64,000 bases of DNA from Firmicutes bacterium HGW-Firmicutes-16 (GTDB lineage Bacteria > Bacillota > Clostridia > Oscillospirales > Oscillospiraceae), in the NCBI GenBank assembly GCA_002841545.1, contig PGZZ01000003.1:124001-188000 (forward strand), written 5' to 3'. The first letter of the stretch is position 1. Each line of letters opens with the position of its first letter. The notes below the pieces were generated by a model. The model was not told the origin of the DNA, searched no databases, and saw nothing but the letters and a program-made list of their open reading frames with translations. Position numbers and translations under genes: made by a program. This document shows positions 16,891 through 26,136 of the stretch, piece by piece.

Positions 16891-17850
16891 TTATCGGTTG
16901 ACTATGAATTTGCAGTCCGCGCCGGTCAGAACCGCTATAAGGTTATCCGCCGACATATCGGCCATTTTGGTTGAGGATTCCTCTGTATGAGCGCCCGTAT
17001 GAGGTGTGGCGACCACGTTGCTGAAGGATAACAGCGGCGAGCCGATAGGGGGCTCAATCTCGAAAGCGTCCAGTCCCATGCCGCCGAGCTTACCGCTTCT
17101 GAGCGCGTCGATCGCGGCTTCTTCGTCGATGATTCCGCCGCGGGACGCGTTGATGATAATGACACCTTGCTTCATCCTCGCGATGGACTCGGCGTTTATT
17201 AGGTGCTTTGTTCCCTCGTTCAGAGGCAGATGCAGGCTTATTACATCGGCGCTTTCGATTATTTCATCCAGAGTGCAGCCGGTTATATCATGTTCGGAGC
17301 AGTATTGGAGATCTATGTACGGGTCGTAGGCCATGACCTTCATTTCGAAGCCCTTCGCGCATCTCGCGACAACCTTACCAATGGCTCCAAGCCCCAGTAT
17401 GCCGATGGTTTTGCCCTTGAGCTCCATGCCTGTCGAACGAACCCACTGGCCTTCTTTGGTTTTTTGATTCAAGGTAGGAATATTGCGTGCAACGGACAGA
17501 AGCAGGGCAAAGGTCAGCTCACCTACGGCTTCGGAGTTGGCTCCGGGTGTGTTGGTGACAATTATCCCCTTTTCGGTTGCTGCGGCAACGTCCACGCGGT
17601 CATAACCCACGCCGTAGCGTGAAATAACTTTCAATTTTGGGCACTGATCCAACACGCGCTTTGTGATAAAATCAAGTCCCGCCAGAAACCCATCGCAGTC
17701 TTGAAGTAGAGGTATCAGCTCGTCCTCCGTCAGAGGTTTCCCCGTAGGGTTAAAGACAAGGTCATTGCTGAAGGCTCGCAGCTTTTCCAAAGCGTCGGAG
17801 CTTTTTCCCGGCTGGATGGACGTCGGTGTAACAAGGATTTTCAAGTCCAT
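16891..17850 (-). CDS. D-isomer-specific 2-hydroxyacid dehydrogenase (SerA-like)
   Basis: 319 residues. NAD site [12 protein letters not shown] near 150-161. Catalytic set: Arg in [12 protein letters not shown] (about 235), Glu in DAFEIEPP (about 265) and His in TPHTGAHT (about 283). Length and motifs match phosphoglycerate-dehydrogenase-like catalytic and cofactor domains without an ACT domain. In this operon it may reduce a 2-keto acid or oxidise a 2-hydroxy sugar acid. It lies between the KDPG aldolase (5-base gap) and KDG kinase (37-base gap). Confidence 0.92.
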   Translation of the reverse strand: MDLKILVTPTSIQPGKSSDALEKLRAFSNDLVFNPTGKPLTEDELIPLLQDCDGFLAGLDFITKRVLDQCPKLKVISRYGVGYDRVDVAAATEKGIIVTNTPGANSEAVGELTFALLLSVARNIPTLNQKTKEGQWVRSTGMELKGKTIGILGLGAIGKVVARCAKGFEMKVMAYDPYIDLQYCSEHDITGCTLDEIIESADVISLHLPLNEGTKHLINAESIARMKQGVIIINASRGGIIDEEAAIDALRSGKLGGMGLDAFEIEPPIGSPLLSFSNVVATPHTGAHTEESSTKMADMSADNLIAVLTGADCKFIVNR

Positions 17851-17855
17851 CCCTC

Positions 17856-18491
17856 CTATTTTCTAATATTTGCTATGGCTTTGACCGCTTGTCTGGTCAA
17901 TTCTGTTATCTTTCCGAAATTGCCCTCGTCGATATAGGAATCCTTGACCATCCAGCTCCCGCCGACGGCAATGACCGCGGGGTGCGCCAGATATTCAAGT
18001 AAATTATCAATCCCAACGCCGCCTGTCGGCATAAAGCGGATGGACGGGAACACCGAAGCATAGGTTTTTATCGTATTCAGGCCGCCGAACACATTCGCCG
18101 GAAAGAACTTTACGACATTGAGTCCCATTTCCATGGCAGAAAGAATTTCGGTCGGGGTGCAGCAGCCGGGAAGCACAGGTATTCCCGCTTCTATCGCATA
18201 CTCCACGACCTTTTGATTGTAGCCCGGGGAAACCAGAAATTTTGCCCCGGCGCCGATTGCGCGCTTTGCCTGTTCCAGATTTACGACGGTACCCGCGCCG
18301 ACCAGCATTTCGCTGTATTCTCTGCTTATTAGGCGAATGGACTCTTCCGCCGCGTCCGTGCGGAAGGTGATTTCGGCGACCGGCAAGCCGCCGGCGAGCA
18401 GTGCCTCCGCCAAAGGCAGCGCCGAGCTTGAGCTTTTTAGCTTAACAACAGGTGCAAGCCCGCGGCTTTCAAGTATTTCAAAAAAATTCAT
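17856..18491 (-). CDS. eda: KDPG/KHG aldolase
   Basis: 211 residues, the usual size. EITFRTDAAEESI contains the catalytic Glu (about 40), GAGTVVNLEQA the phosphate loop, GCCTPTE a conserved substrate segment, and VVKFFPA the Schiff-base Lys (about 130). It cleaves 2-keto-3-deoxy-6-phosphogluconate (or a related keto-deoxy acid phosphate) to pyruvate and an aldehyde. Confidence 0.95.
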   Translation of the reverse strand: MNFFEILESRGLAPVVKLKSSSSALPLAEALLAGGLPVAEITFRTDAAEESIRLISREYSEMLVGAGTVVNLEQAKRAIGAGAKFLVSPGYNQKVVEYAIEAGIPVLPGCCTPTEILSAMEMGLNVVKFFPANVFGGLNTIKTYASVFPSIRFMPTGGVGIDNLLEYLAHPAVIAVGGSWMVKDSYIDEGNFGKITELTRQAVKAIANIRK

Positions 18492-18509
18492 TGTATTTTC
18501 CTTCTTTAT

Positions 18510-19469
18510 TTACCAGCTTAGTATTCTCTTGGGATTCTCCTCCGTGAGCTTTCCGATTTGAGAATCGGAAACACCTGTTCTGCGCAGCATTGGCAGGAAG
18601 GCGGTCAGAATATAATCCAGACCGATTGCGTTTCCGTTATACGCTTTCAGCCTGTCGCGGGTCGTATCCAGCGAAATCAGCAGTTTATCCTCGTATCCGT
18701 TATCCAAAAGCTGCTTTATCAAAGCACATTCATACTCGTCGCTGTGGTATTTGAACCTGCCGATTGTATCGAATTCGAGGGTCACTCCGGCCCTCAGTAC
18801 ATTAAAAAAGATATCTATTTGGTCGCAAGCCCTGTCCATGTGGCAGAAATATAGACTCTCTGGGCGCACGCCCAAATCGTCAAGAAACCGCAGAAGCAGC
18901 TCAGGATCGCTACCCTTTTCTATGTGTACCATCATCGGCGCTCCTGTCGCGACCTGTGCGCTCGCCGCCGCGCGGAAAAGGCGCTTATATGGCTCATCCA
19001 GATTACAGACGTCCAGCGCTGTTTTGATAATTCCCGCTCGCGCCGAATGCTGTATCGGACTAAATTCGGCGTCGGTGCCCGTAAACATTCCGTCACTTAG
19101 CTCCGCCAAGAACAGCTCCGAAAGCCGCTCCTCGCTCATGCTTTTTATCCAGTGTCCCTCCGGATAGAACTCCAGCTTGTGAAAACCTGTGGACGCGATG
19201 ATATTGGCTCCCGTTTCCTCCATCAGCGCAGCAAGGGCCTCGGAATCGCGACCGCAGCCCACCGGCTGCGCGTCCACGAGGGAGCGTCCTCCGTTTTGGA
19301 GGTATCTTAGCAGTTCTTCGCGTGTTTTCGTCGGGTCGTCTATGCAAAGAGCCGGATTGCAAAGAAAAGATTGGCCCTTAGTGAGCATCAAATGTTCGTG
19401 GCATTGCGTGTAGCCCAGTAATTCCGGATCGATATCGCGCAGTACCGTGCGTATCATTTTCGTTGCCAT
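18510..19469 (-). CDS. Phosphotriesterase-family (COG1735) lactonase/hydrolase
   Basis: 319 residues from the ATG at 19469, one base after the preceding stop; a longer in-frame start would overlap that gene. The metal motif CHEHL (about 21-25), IIASTGFHK, VHIEKGS and LISLDTTRDR (C-terminal metal Asp) match PTE-like amidohydrolases. Characterised COG1735 members from Firmicutes and mycoplasmas hydrolyse phosphorylated sugar-acid lactones. In this operon a sugar-lactone or phospholactone hydrolase fits best, making the acid that feeds the KDG-type steps. The exact lactone is unknown. Confidence 0.87.
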   Translation of the reverse strand: MATKMIRTVLRDIDPELLGYTQCHEHLMLTKGQSFLCNPALCIDDPTKTREELLRYLQNGGRSLVDAQPVGCGRDSEALAALMEETGANIIASTGFHKLEFYPEGHWIKSMSEERLSELFLAELSDGMFTGTDAEFSPIQHSARAGIIKTALDVCNLDEPYKRLFRAAASAQVATGAPMMVHIEKGSDPELLLRFLDDLGVRPESLYFCHMDRACDQIDIFFNVLRAGVTLEFDTIGRFKYHSDEYECALIKQLLDNGYEDKLLISLDTTRDRLKAYNGNAIGLDYILTAFLPMLRRTGVSDSQIGKLTEENPKRILSW

Positions 19470-19470
19470 A

Positions 19471-20049
19471 TTATTTCCACTTAGGGTTATCGATGATAAC
19501 GGGCTTACCGTCTCTTTCAACAATTATCTTGCGAAAACCCTTGGTTTCGATCGCTCCGTAATCGTGTCCCGCGTCCGCCGCAAAGGTGAAAAACAGCACG
19601 AGAGGACGTTTACCCGTGTTCACGGTTCGGTGCGCATAACGTTTGGGGACATAGACAGCCTCGCCCTTTTTCAGCGGCATCTCAATCGTGTCGCCTTCGG
19701 GATTTTCCATGACCATGTAGCCCTCCCCGCTGAGCGTATAATAGACCTCCGCAGTGTCGAGCTGGTTATGAAAATGTCCCTTTGTCATGTAATATTCGTC
19801 ACCGACGGTGCCGGGATATAAAATCGTAGTGCCAAAGGCCAAATCGCCCTTTCGCTCCGGAAAGCCCATTTCATGGAACGCATAAACAATCGGGTCTCCC
19901 GTCTCCAAAAGCTTCTTTACCGCCTCGCTGTCACAGTACATTTCGCTCATCTGTGAAAGGCGGCGCTTCGTGGTCTCGGCCTTTTCTGAGAATCCGGTTT
20001 CAAGGTTAAAATCCACCAGAAAGCTCTTTTCGCAATCAAAGCTATTCAT
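19471..20049 (-). CDS. Cupin-type glucose-6-phosphate isomerase
   Basis: 192 residues, the length of archaeal-type cupin phosphoglucose isomerases. The metal-binding cupin motif is TKGHFHNQLDTAEVYYTLSG (about 88-107: His, His, Glu), with the second motif VPKRYAHRTVN (His about 144). These enzymes interconvert glucose 6-phosphate and fructose 6-phosphate, unrelated to the standard Pgi. Its presence suggests an aldose/ketose phosphate step within the operon's pathway, possibly on another hexose phosphate. Confidence 0.9.
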   Translation of the reverse strand: MNSFDCEKSFLVDFNLETGFSEKAETTKRRLSQMSEMYCDSEAVKKLLETGDPIVYAFHEMGFPERKGDLAFGTTILYPGTVGDEYYMTKGHFHNQLDTAEVYYTLSGEGYMVMENPEGDTIEMPLKKGEAVYVPKRYAHRTVNTGKRPLVLFFTFAADAGHDYGAIETKGFRKIIVERDGKPVIIDNPKWK

Positions 20050-20060
20050 ATGTACCTCCT

Positions 20061-21017
20061 TTAAGCGTTTCTGGCTATAATACTCAGCTCGTCCACCCTG
20101 CCGGCGATGTCGTCAATGTGAAAAACCTCGGCGACGACCTGCGTCCAGCCGTGGATGAAGTAGACCCAGCCGTCCTCGACGACCAGCTTCCGTTCCGCCT
20201 GCTGAGCCTTTGCCTGAGCCATGATGAGAAGGTCTCCGCGATAATTAATTTCCCAAACAAGGCTTCCCGTGGGGAAGCTCGCGGCGTCGGTTATGGGCGA
20301 GCCGGGAGCGTCCTTTCCAAGTCCTGTTCCGTTCACTATGAGAGAATAGTCGCTCATCTCGCTGAGCGTTTTATCGTTATCCTCGGCTGTCGGGTTGAGC
20401 ACAAACTCCACTTCGATTCTGTCGTTCAGTCCGGAAAGTATCTGACGGGCAGAGTCGAGACGCGCCTTGCTTCTGTTGGCGATTGTAATTTTTCTTGGGA
20501 TGTCCTCTCCGGCGTTCTTGCAGAAATACAGGGCCATAGCAAGGCTCGCCCCGCCCGCTCCAAGCAGAAGCACTTCACCGTTGCGCTCCGACCAGAAATT
20601 CTTCGGCACAAAGCGCTGGAGGGCGAGCCCGCTGGATATTGGGTCCTTTGCATGTCCGCAGAGCTTTGCGCCCTGCTTGGAGATACAGGAAATCTCACCC
20701 AACTGAACGGCATAAGGATCAAGAAATTCAAAGAGGTCCTTGCACGCGTTATAGAGGTCGATTTTATGCGTTGTGACAAGAGCACCCATGGATAGAGGGT
20801 CGTTCTTGATGAACTCGACCGCTTCGCGATACTCCGCCACGGAGGAGTGCGGCACAAGGTCGATACCCGTTATTATGGCGTCCAGTCCCAGCGCTTCCGC
20901 CCACTTGGGAAAAACGCGCATGATGGAGGAACTGCCGGTGGTTACACCGATAAAATATATAGTAGGCCGTGTTGCCGGCTGTAAGGTCAGCATATTTTGT
21001 ATCCTTTCAATATCCAA
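20061..21017 (-). CDS. Shikimate dehydrogenase-like oxidoreductase (AroE fold, divergent substrate site)
   Basis: 318 residues. Two-domain AroE layout: ALVTTHKIDLY (about 85-95) holds the catalytic Lys, HAKDPISSG (about 125) the paired Asp, and the NADP domain begins LLLGAGGASLAMALYF (about 150) with ANRSKARLD after strand 2. The usual shikimate-binding SxS loop near the N-terminus is replaced by GVTTGSSSIMRVFPKW, so the substrate is probably not shikimate. A polyhydroxylated ring or sugar-like alcohol is more likely given the operon. It follows the ABC permease by 11 bases. Confidence 0.85.
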   Translation of the reverse strand: MDIERIQNMLTLQPATRPTIYFIGVTTGSSSIMRVFPKWAEALGLDAIITGIDLVPHSSVAEYREAVEFIKNDPLSMGALVTTHKIDLYNACKDLFEFLDPYAVQLGEISCISKQGAKLCGHAKDPISSGLALQRFVPKNFWSERNGEVLLLGAGGASLAMALYFCKNAGEDIPRKITIANRSKARLDSARQILSGLNDRIEVEFVLNPTAEDNDKTLSEMSDYSLIVNGTGLGKDAPGSPITDAASFPTGSLVWEINYRGDLLIMAQAKAQQAERKLVVEDGWVYFIHGWTQVVAEVFHIDDIAGRVDELSIIARNA

Positions 21018-21028
21018 AAAGTCTGTAT

Positions 21029-22015
21029 TCAGCGGGAACTGCGCTTTTTAAGCTGATCAACTATAATTGCGATTACGATTACGCAGCCTGTAATGACCTG
21101 CATTATGAAAGTATCTATACCGAACTGAGTTCCCACGTTGTCAATCAGAATGATAAGCAAGGTGCCCAGCACCGTGCCCATAATTGAGCCGCTGCCGCCT
21201 GCGAGTGACGCTCCGCCCAGTACGCTTGCCGCGATTGCGTTTGTCTCGTAGCCTTCGCCCGCGGTCGGGACGGCTGAGTTGATACGGGCTGCCAGCATAA
21301 TGCCCGCGATTCCGTACAGCAGTCCTGCAAAAGCGTAAGCCATGTATGTTGTTTTCCTGATAGATATGCCGTTTAGCTTTGCAACCTCTTTCCCGCTGCC
21401 CAGCACGAACAGGTTACGTCCGAACACCACGTAGCGAAGGATAAGGAAGCAGATGACTGCGATACCGAGCCAGATGATAGCCAGATTCGGCACAAACAGA
21501 GTGGAGCCGCTGGCAAAGGAAGTAAACGATTTGTGCAGGCCGCTGACAGTACCGCCGTTGGAAATGACCTTAATAAGTCCGCGCAGGATCGTCTGCGTGC
21601 CCAGAGTTGCAACGAAAGCGGTGACGTTGAATTCGTGAACTAAAACCGCATTGAAAACGCCGCAGATGATTGCCACCACCATGGCGACGATCATCGACGG
21701 GAAGATGCCTATGCCCGACGACTGGCAGCTGGCGACCATCAGCGTGCTCATGCCCACAATGGCTCCGCAGCTAATATCAATACCGCCGGTGATGATAATG
21801 TAGGTTTCTGCCACGGCAATTACGCCGATAATTGCGCTCTGCTTTAAAATGTTTGTCAGGTTATACGCAGTCAAGAAGTTCTTGGTTCCGAATGCGGCCG
21901 CAAAAAACAGCACACCGATGATCAGAACCATGGAAATCTCTGTACGCATCAGAAGCGTTTTCATGTTGGCGCTTCTTCTCTGCTCCGCCAGATTCTTAGT
22001 ATTACTAGCCATCAT
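21029..22015 (-). CDS. Sugar ABC transporter permease (RbsC-like)
   Basis: 328 residues with about ten hydrophobic helices. The RbsC/XylH signature is present: ITGGIDISCGAIVGMSTLMV near 80-100 and the coupling region GKEVAKLNGISIRKTTYMAYAFAGLLYG near 205-232, plus ASVLGGASLAGGSGSI. It overlaps the ATPase gene by four bases and forms the carbohydrate-uptake-type-2 transporter with it and the lipoprotein. Confidence 0.93.
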   Translation of the reverse strand: MMASNTKNLAEQRRSANMKTLLMRTEISMVLIIGVLFFAAAFGTKNFLTAYNLTNILKQSAIIGVIAVAETYIIITGGIDISCGAIVGMSTLMVASCQSSGIGIFPSMIVAMVVAIICGVFNAVLVHEFNVTAFVATLGTQTILRGLIKVISNGGTVSGLHKSFTSFASGSTLFVPNLAIIWLGIAVICFLILRYVVFGRNLFVLGSGKEVAKLNGISIRKTTYMAYAFAGLLYGIAGIMLAARINSAVPTAGEGYETNAIAASVLGGASLAGGSGSIMGTVLGTLLIILIDNVGTQFGIDTFIMQVITGCVIVIAIIVDQLKKRSSR

Positions 22016-23550
22016 ACTGCCTCCACAATAGGGTTGTTTTCCGCGTAGACCGCGGACGCGATGCGCAGGACGTCTTCTTCGTTAACCTTTTTAAGCTGTT
22101 CGCTGTCCAGAATACCGGCCACGTGGCCTTCCGCCATAACGACCAGACGATCAGCCATGCCCATCGCTTCCGGCAGGTAAGACGAAATGATGATTACACT
22201 CTTGCCTTGCGCTATCAGGTTTTCAATGATCTTAAATATCTCATCCTTTGCGCCCACGTCCACTCCGACGGTAGGCTCGTCAAAGATAAGTATCTCGGGA
22301 TTACGGCAGAGCAGCTTTGAAATGACGACCTTCTGCTGGTTGCCGCCGGAGAGATTGTTTACGCACTGCTTGATGCTCGGCGTCTTGATGCCGATCTTTT
22401 CTCTGTAATCCTCGGCGCGCGATCTCTCCTTATTAAGATTGATGATGCTCGCCTTGCTAATCATGTCGTAAGAATAGATGTTGACGTTGAGCTCAACCGA
22501 CTGCGATAGCGCAAGCCCGTCCGTGCGGCGATCTTCCGTCAGAAAACCAAAGCCGCTGAGCATGGCGTCCTTCGGGCTTTTGAAGCTGACCTTTTTGCCC
22601 CTGAGATACACGCTGCCGCCCTTGACCTTGTCAACGCCGAAAATAGCGCGCATCACCTCGCTGCGTCCTGAGCCGACCAGACCGAAAAAGCCCAAAATTT
22701 CGCCCTTACGCAGATTGAAGCTCACGTCGACGAAGCTGTTGCCGCAGAGCTTTTCCACGCGGAGCAGCTCCTCGCCCGGCTCCTGATGCTTTATATTATA
22801 AATGTCCGCCACGTCGCGTCCTACCATTTTTGATATTAGGTAGTCCTTGTTGACTTCGGTGACATTCTTTGTCTCCACGTAGGCACCGTCCTTCATGATG
22901 GTAACCGTGTCACAGATTTCCATAATTTCTTCCAGCCGGTGAGATATATAGATCACGCTAACGCCATTGGCTTTCAGTTCCTTGATATAGTTAAACAAGG
23001 TTACGACCTTTTCGTTTTCCAGCAAAGCAGTCGGTTCGTCGAAGATTACCAAGCGTACCTTCTCATTTATCGAAATCTTGCTGATATTTATCATCGCCTG
23101 TAAGGCGATTGGCAGCGATTCGATTGTCGCTCTCGGGTCCACGGTCAGTTGGAATTTGTCTATGATTTTCTGGCTGGACTCGTACATCTGATTCCAGTCC
23201 ACAGTGCCGAGCTTAGTTCTCGGCAGACAGCCTAAAAAGTAATTCTCCGCCACGCTCAGGTTTTTGGCGATATTTACGTTCTGATAATTTGCCTGCATAC
23301 CGAAGCTTTTGGCTTCGATGGCGTTTTTGGGAGATTCCCATTTCCCGTCGCAATTAATTTCGATTTTGCCCTCTGTAGGTGTTTCGACACCCATGATGCA
23401 TTTGATCAGAGTCGATTTGCCCGCGCCGTTTTCGCCGACAAGAGCGCGAACCTCTCCCTTGTTTATGGAAGTAGTAATACCCTTCAGGGCTTGGACGCCC
23501 GGATAGGTTTTGACTATGCCGTCGATTTTTAGCAGAACATTGTCATCCAT
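22012..23550 (-). CDS. Sugar ABC transporter ATP-binding protein (RbsA-like, two NBDs)
   Basis: 512 residues with two nucleotide-binding halves. First NBD: Walker [13 protein letters not shown] (about 40-51), degenerate signature, Walker B LVIFDEPTALLE. Second NBD: GLVGSGRSEVMRAIFG as degenerate Walker A, signature LSGGNQQK (about 404), Walker B LIFDEPTVGVDVGAKDEIF. This is the CUT2-type arrangement used for ribose, xylose and similar monosaccharides. Confidence 0.95.
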   Translation of the reverse strand: MDDNVLLKIDGIVKTYPGVQALKGITTSINKGEVRALVGENGAGKSTLIKCIMGVETPTEGKIEINCDGKWESPKNAIEAKSFGMQANYQNVNIAKNLSVAENYFLGCLPRTKLGTVDWNQMYESSQKIIDKFQLTVDPRATIESLPIALQAMINISKISINEKVRLVIFDEPTALLENEKVVTLFNYIKELKANGVSVIYISHRLEEIMEICDTVTIMKDGAYVETKNVTEVNKDYLISKMVGRDVADIYNIKHQEPGEELLRVEKLCGNSFVDVSFNLRKGEILGFFGLVGSGRSEVMRAIFGVDKVKGGSVYLRGKKVSFKSPKDAMLSGFGFLTEDRRTDGLALSQSVELNVNIYSYDMISKASIINLNKERSRAEDYREKIGIKTPSIKQCVNNLSGGNQQKVVISKLLCRNPEILIFDEPTVGVDVGAKDEIFKIIENLIAQGKSVIIISSYLPEAMGMADRLVVMAEGHVAGILDSEQLKKVNEEDVLRIASAVYAENNPIVEAV

Positions 23551-23600
23551 CAGTGTACACTTTCCTTTCTATGTACCTATCGATGTGCCGCAGATTTTTC

Positions 23601-23639
23601 AGTATATTCCGGTGGGTGTAAGGTCCACCGGAATATACT
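23601..23639 (-). other. Stable intra-operon hairpin after the binding-protein gene
   Basis: Perfect 15-bp stem (23601-23615 with 23625-23639), nine-base loop, in the 104-base gap between the lipoprotein and ATPase genes. No T tract follows immediately. Such hairpins commonly stabilise the upstream mRNA so the binding protein is made in excess. Confidence 0.8.
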
Positions 23640-23654
23640 TCTGATTACTGATTA

Positions 23655-24728
23655 TTATTTCTTCTTAAGGATGGTGGGGTCCAGAAGTGCTGCGTATTTT
23701 TCCTCGGCCATGTTCTGAGTTGTAACGGCGACCGGAGCGACGGCGAGCTGCTGCTCACTCTCGGGGTTTTTACCGTTTATTAAAGTCTCGATGGCGTTCT
23801 TAACGGAATTATAGCCCTGACCGTAAGCGTCCTGCACGATAATACTGTCGAGGGTGCCGGCTTTAAGTGCTGCAATTTCGGTCGAGTCGGAGTCTACGCC
23901 GATGGTGATGACCTTGTCTTTGATTCCTGCGTTTTCAACTGCCAGCGCAATGCCGTCGCCGGAGATGTTGTTGGCGCCGTATATGCCGATAAGCTCATCG
24001 CCGTATGTTGCGATTTCGTTCTCTATGTCTGCCTGAGCCGCTTCCATATCGTTGTTGTTGTACAGCGTGTCAAGAACGATGATGTCGGGAGCGTTAGCAT
24101 TAATGTAAGCCTTGAATTCGTCCATGCGGGGCTGCAGTGAAGCGTTAACGTTTGAGAACTCCATTGCAATGTAGCCCTTAAGAGGACTGTTGGCCGCCTT
24201 CAGCATATCGAGCATCTGCTGACCGGCAAGCTTTCCGACGTCCGCGCTGGAGGTCGTATAGAACTGGTTGTAACAGTCGGCATACTGTGTGGAGCCGACG
24301 GGCTCAAGGCCGCAGTTTGTGAAGTTGACTATTATTCCCTGATCCATGGCTTCCTTGGAGACGGTGACAGTGGAATCAGGAACCTGTGTGGCGCTGATGA
24401 TAACATCAGGCTTGGAGGCAATAGCATTTTCGAAGGCTCTGATATAGCCCTCTGTCTCAGCTTCGGTTGCCGGGCCCACGGTCGAGAAGTTGATGGTTAC
24501 GCCATACTGCGCTTCCATGTCGGCTACGGCGTTTTCCATGCCGATCTGCTGATACTGCCAGAACTGCGATTGTGTGGAGCAGGTTACCCAAACGACGTCA
24601 TAGGTTTCAGCTGCGTCTACGGCTGCACTGGGGCTGGGTTCGCTGGTGGCCTTATCGGCGCCCGCTCCGCAGGCTACCAGAGATAACGCCATTGCGAGGA
24701 CAAGTAAGAGCACGAGTAGTTTTTTCAT
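23655..24728 (-). CDS. Sugar ABC transporter substrate-binding lipoprotein (RbsB-like)
   Basis: 357 residues. Lipoprotein signal MKKLLVLLLVLAMALSLVAC with Cys20 as lipidation site, then a Ser/Pro/Ala linker and a periplasmic-binding-protein type I fold (YDVVWVTCSTQSQFWQYQQI; IGVDSDSTEIAALKAGTLDS). It captures a monosaccharide or polyol outside the cell for the RbsA/RbsC-like partners encoded downstream. Confidence 0.94.
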   Translation of the reverse strand: MKKLLVLLLVLAMALSLVACGAGADKATSEPSPSAAVDAAETYDVVWVTCSTQSQFWQYQQIGMENAVADMEAQYGVTINFSTVGPATEAETEGYIRAFENAIASKPDVIISATQVPDSTVTVSKEAMDQGIIVNFTNCGLEPVGSTQYADCYNQFYTTSSADVGKLAGQQMLDMLKAANSPLKGYIAMEFSNVNASLQPRMDEFKAYINANAPDIIVLDTLYNNNDMEAAQADIENEIATYGDELIGIYGANNISGDGIALAVENAGIKDKVITIGVDSDSTEIAALKAGTLDSIIVQDAYGQGYNSVKNAIETLINGKNPESEQQLAVAPVAVTTQNMAEEKYAALLDPTILKKK

Positions 24729-24780
24729 TGTCTTTTCTCCTTTTAGTTTATTCTTAAGCTCAATCCGAGCATAAGCTCCA

Positions 24781-26052
24781 TTACATGAACCGTTCGTTTA
24801 GTTCAATGCGCTCGTTGTCGGGACCGCACAGGAATACCCAGCGCGAGCCTTTTTCAAAGACCTGCGGTGCCTCCGTGTAGCTTCCCTCTTCAAATTTAAC
24901 TCCTTGGTGTGGTAGCTTCTTCATCACCGAGTCCAGATCGTCCACCCGAAGCGCCACGTGGTCGAAGCAGCCCGCGCCGCGTTTTTCCGGATTTGGGAAA
25001 CGGATTAGTTCCAGAATGCAGTCCGCGTTTTGGACAAACGTGACCGCTATATCTCCCTCCGGTGATGGGTTGACGTTATTCCAGATAACTTTGAAACCCA
25101 GAACCTCGGTGTAGAACCTCACGGAACGCGCAAGGTCCGAAACGAAAAGTCCGATATGCTCAAGTCCTTCTATCGGCGTTGGCTCCCCTTCGAACGTATC
25201 CCGAAGGAACTGCACAGATTCCGCGGCGTCACGGTCGAGCCGCTCCTCCGAGGCATCCTCAAGCAGGTCGCGCCATATGCGTATATCCTGCCCGACCTGC
25301 CCTCCGTGTATCACAAAAGGCTCCATCACGATATCGTCTTTATAATCGATTTCCCGCAGAGCCGAACCAATCTCCCGCCAAGGGATAATGTTACCCTGAC
25401 CGGGTAGGCGGCGGTTATTCTCGCCCGCATGGAAATGTCCCAGAAGTGAGCCGGCGGTGAGTATCGCCTCGCGGAAGCTGTCCTCCTCCATATTCATGTG
25501 ATAGGTGTCAAGCATAACCTTGACGTTTGGCGCGTCCACCGCTTTGACATATTCAACGCATTCCCGCGCTGTGTTTATTAAGTATCCCTCGTGGCGGTTG
25601 AGCGATTCCATGCAGAGAGTTATACCATAGTCCTGCGCCATAGCCGCTAAGGTCCGCATATTGCGGACGCTCCGCTCGAAGTCTCCCCGTTTATCCACGC
25701 CAGTGCTGTAATCAGCAGGCCAATAGGAATATAACCCGCCCCCAACGGAGACGACGTCCAGCTTTTTCAGCGCGCTGAAGGTCTGCTTCCAAAATTCAAG
25801 CGCGTTATTAACGACGGAGGAATCAGCCGAGGCGAGGTTTTCGCAGGCTTTCGGGCCATAGCCGCCAGTAAGCCGTATACCCTTATCGTCTTTGCAGTTC
25901 CGAAGCATCTCGAGCTGTGCGTCGGTCATATCTCTTAGCCCCGCGCAAGAGATTTCTAAAATATCGAAACCTAAGCGCGCCGCTTTTTCTATATATTTAA
26001 GATAGTCCGCGCCCCACTGCTTTTCCCAGTAGGCGTAGTAAATTCCGTATTT
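24781..26052 (-). CDS. Ketose 3-epimerase-like TIM barrel fused to a C-terminal VOC (glyoxalase-like) domain
   Basis: 423 residues from the GTG at 26052, which has GGAAAGGAG upstream. Residues 1 to about 285 form a xylose-isomerase-like TIM barrel of the D-tagatose/D-psicose 3-epimerase type. Metal ligands can be placed in MESLNRHEG (Glu), MLDTYHMNMEED (Asp), GHFHAGENNRR (His) and DIVMEPF (Glu). Residues about 295-423 form a separate VOC domain (IEGLEHIGLFVSDLARSVRF and FDHVALRVDDLDSVMKKL, ending ELN) with His and Glu metal ligands. The barrel would epimerise a ketose or its derivative; the VOC half may act on the same or the next intermediate. This fusion is uncommon. Confidence 0.88.
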   Translation of the reverse strand, partial: KYGIYYAYWEKQWGADYLKYIEKAARLGFDILEISCAGLRDMTDAQLEMLRNCKDDKGIRLTGGYGPKACENLASADSSVVNNALEFWKQTFSALKKLDVVSVGGGLYSYWPADYSTGVDKRGDFERSVRNMRTLAAMAQDYGITLCMESLNRHEGYLINTARECVEYVKAVDAPNVKVMLDTYHMNMEEDSFREAILTAGSLLGHFHAGENNRRLPGQGNIIPWREIGSALREIDYKDDIVMEPFVIHGGQVGQDIRIWRDLLEDASEERLDRDAAESVQFLRDTFEGEPTPIEGLEHIGLFVSDLARSVRFYTEVLGFKVIWNNVNPSPEGDIAVTFVQNADCILELIRFPNPEKRGAGCFDHVALRVDDLDSVMKKLPHQGVKFEEGSYTEAPQVFEKGSRWVFLCGPDNERIELNERFM

Positions 26053-26136
26053 CACAGTGGCTCCTTTCCGAAGTACGAGGGGCAAACTCTAGTTTTGATG
26101 CCACACCCGACGCCGGATATATTTTTGAATGCCGTC

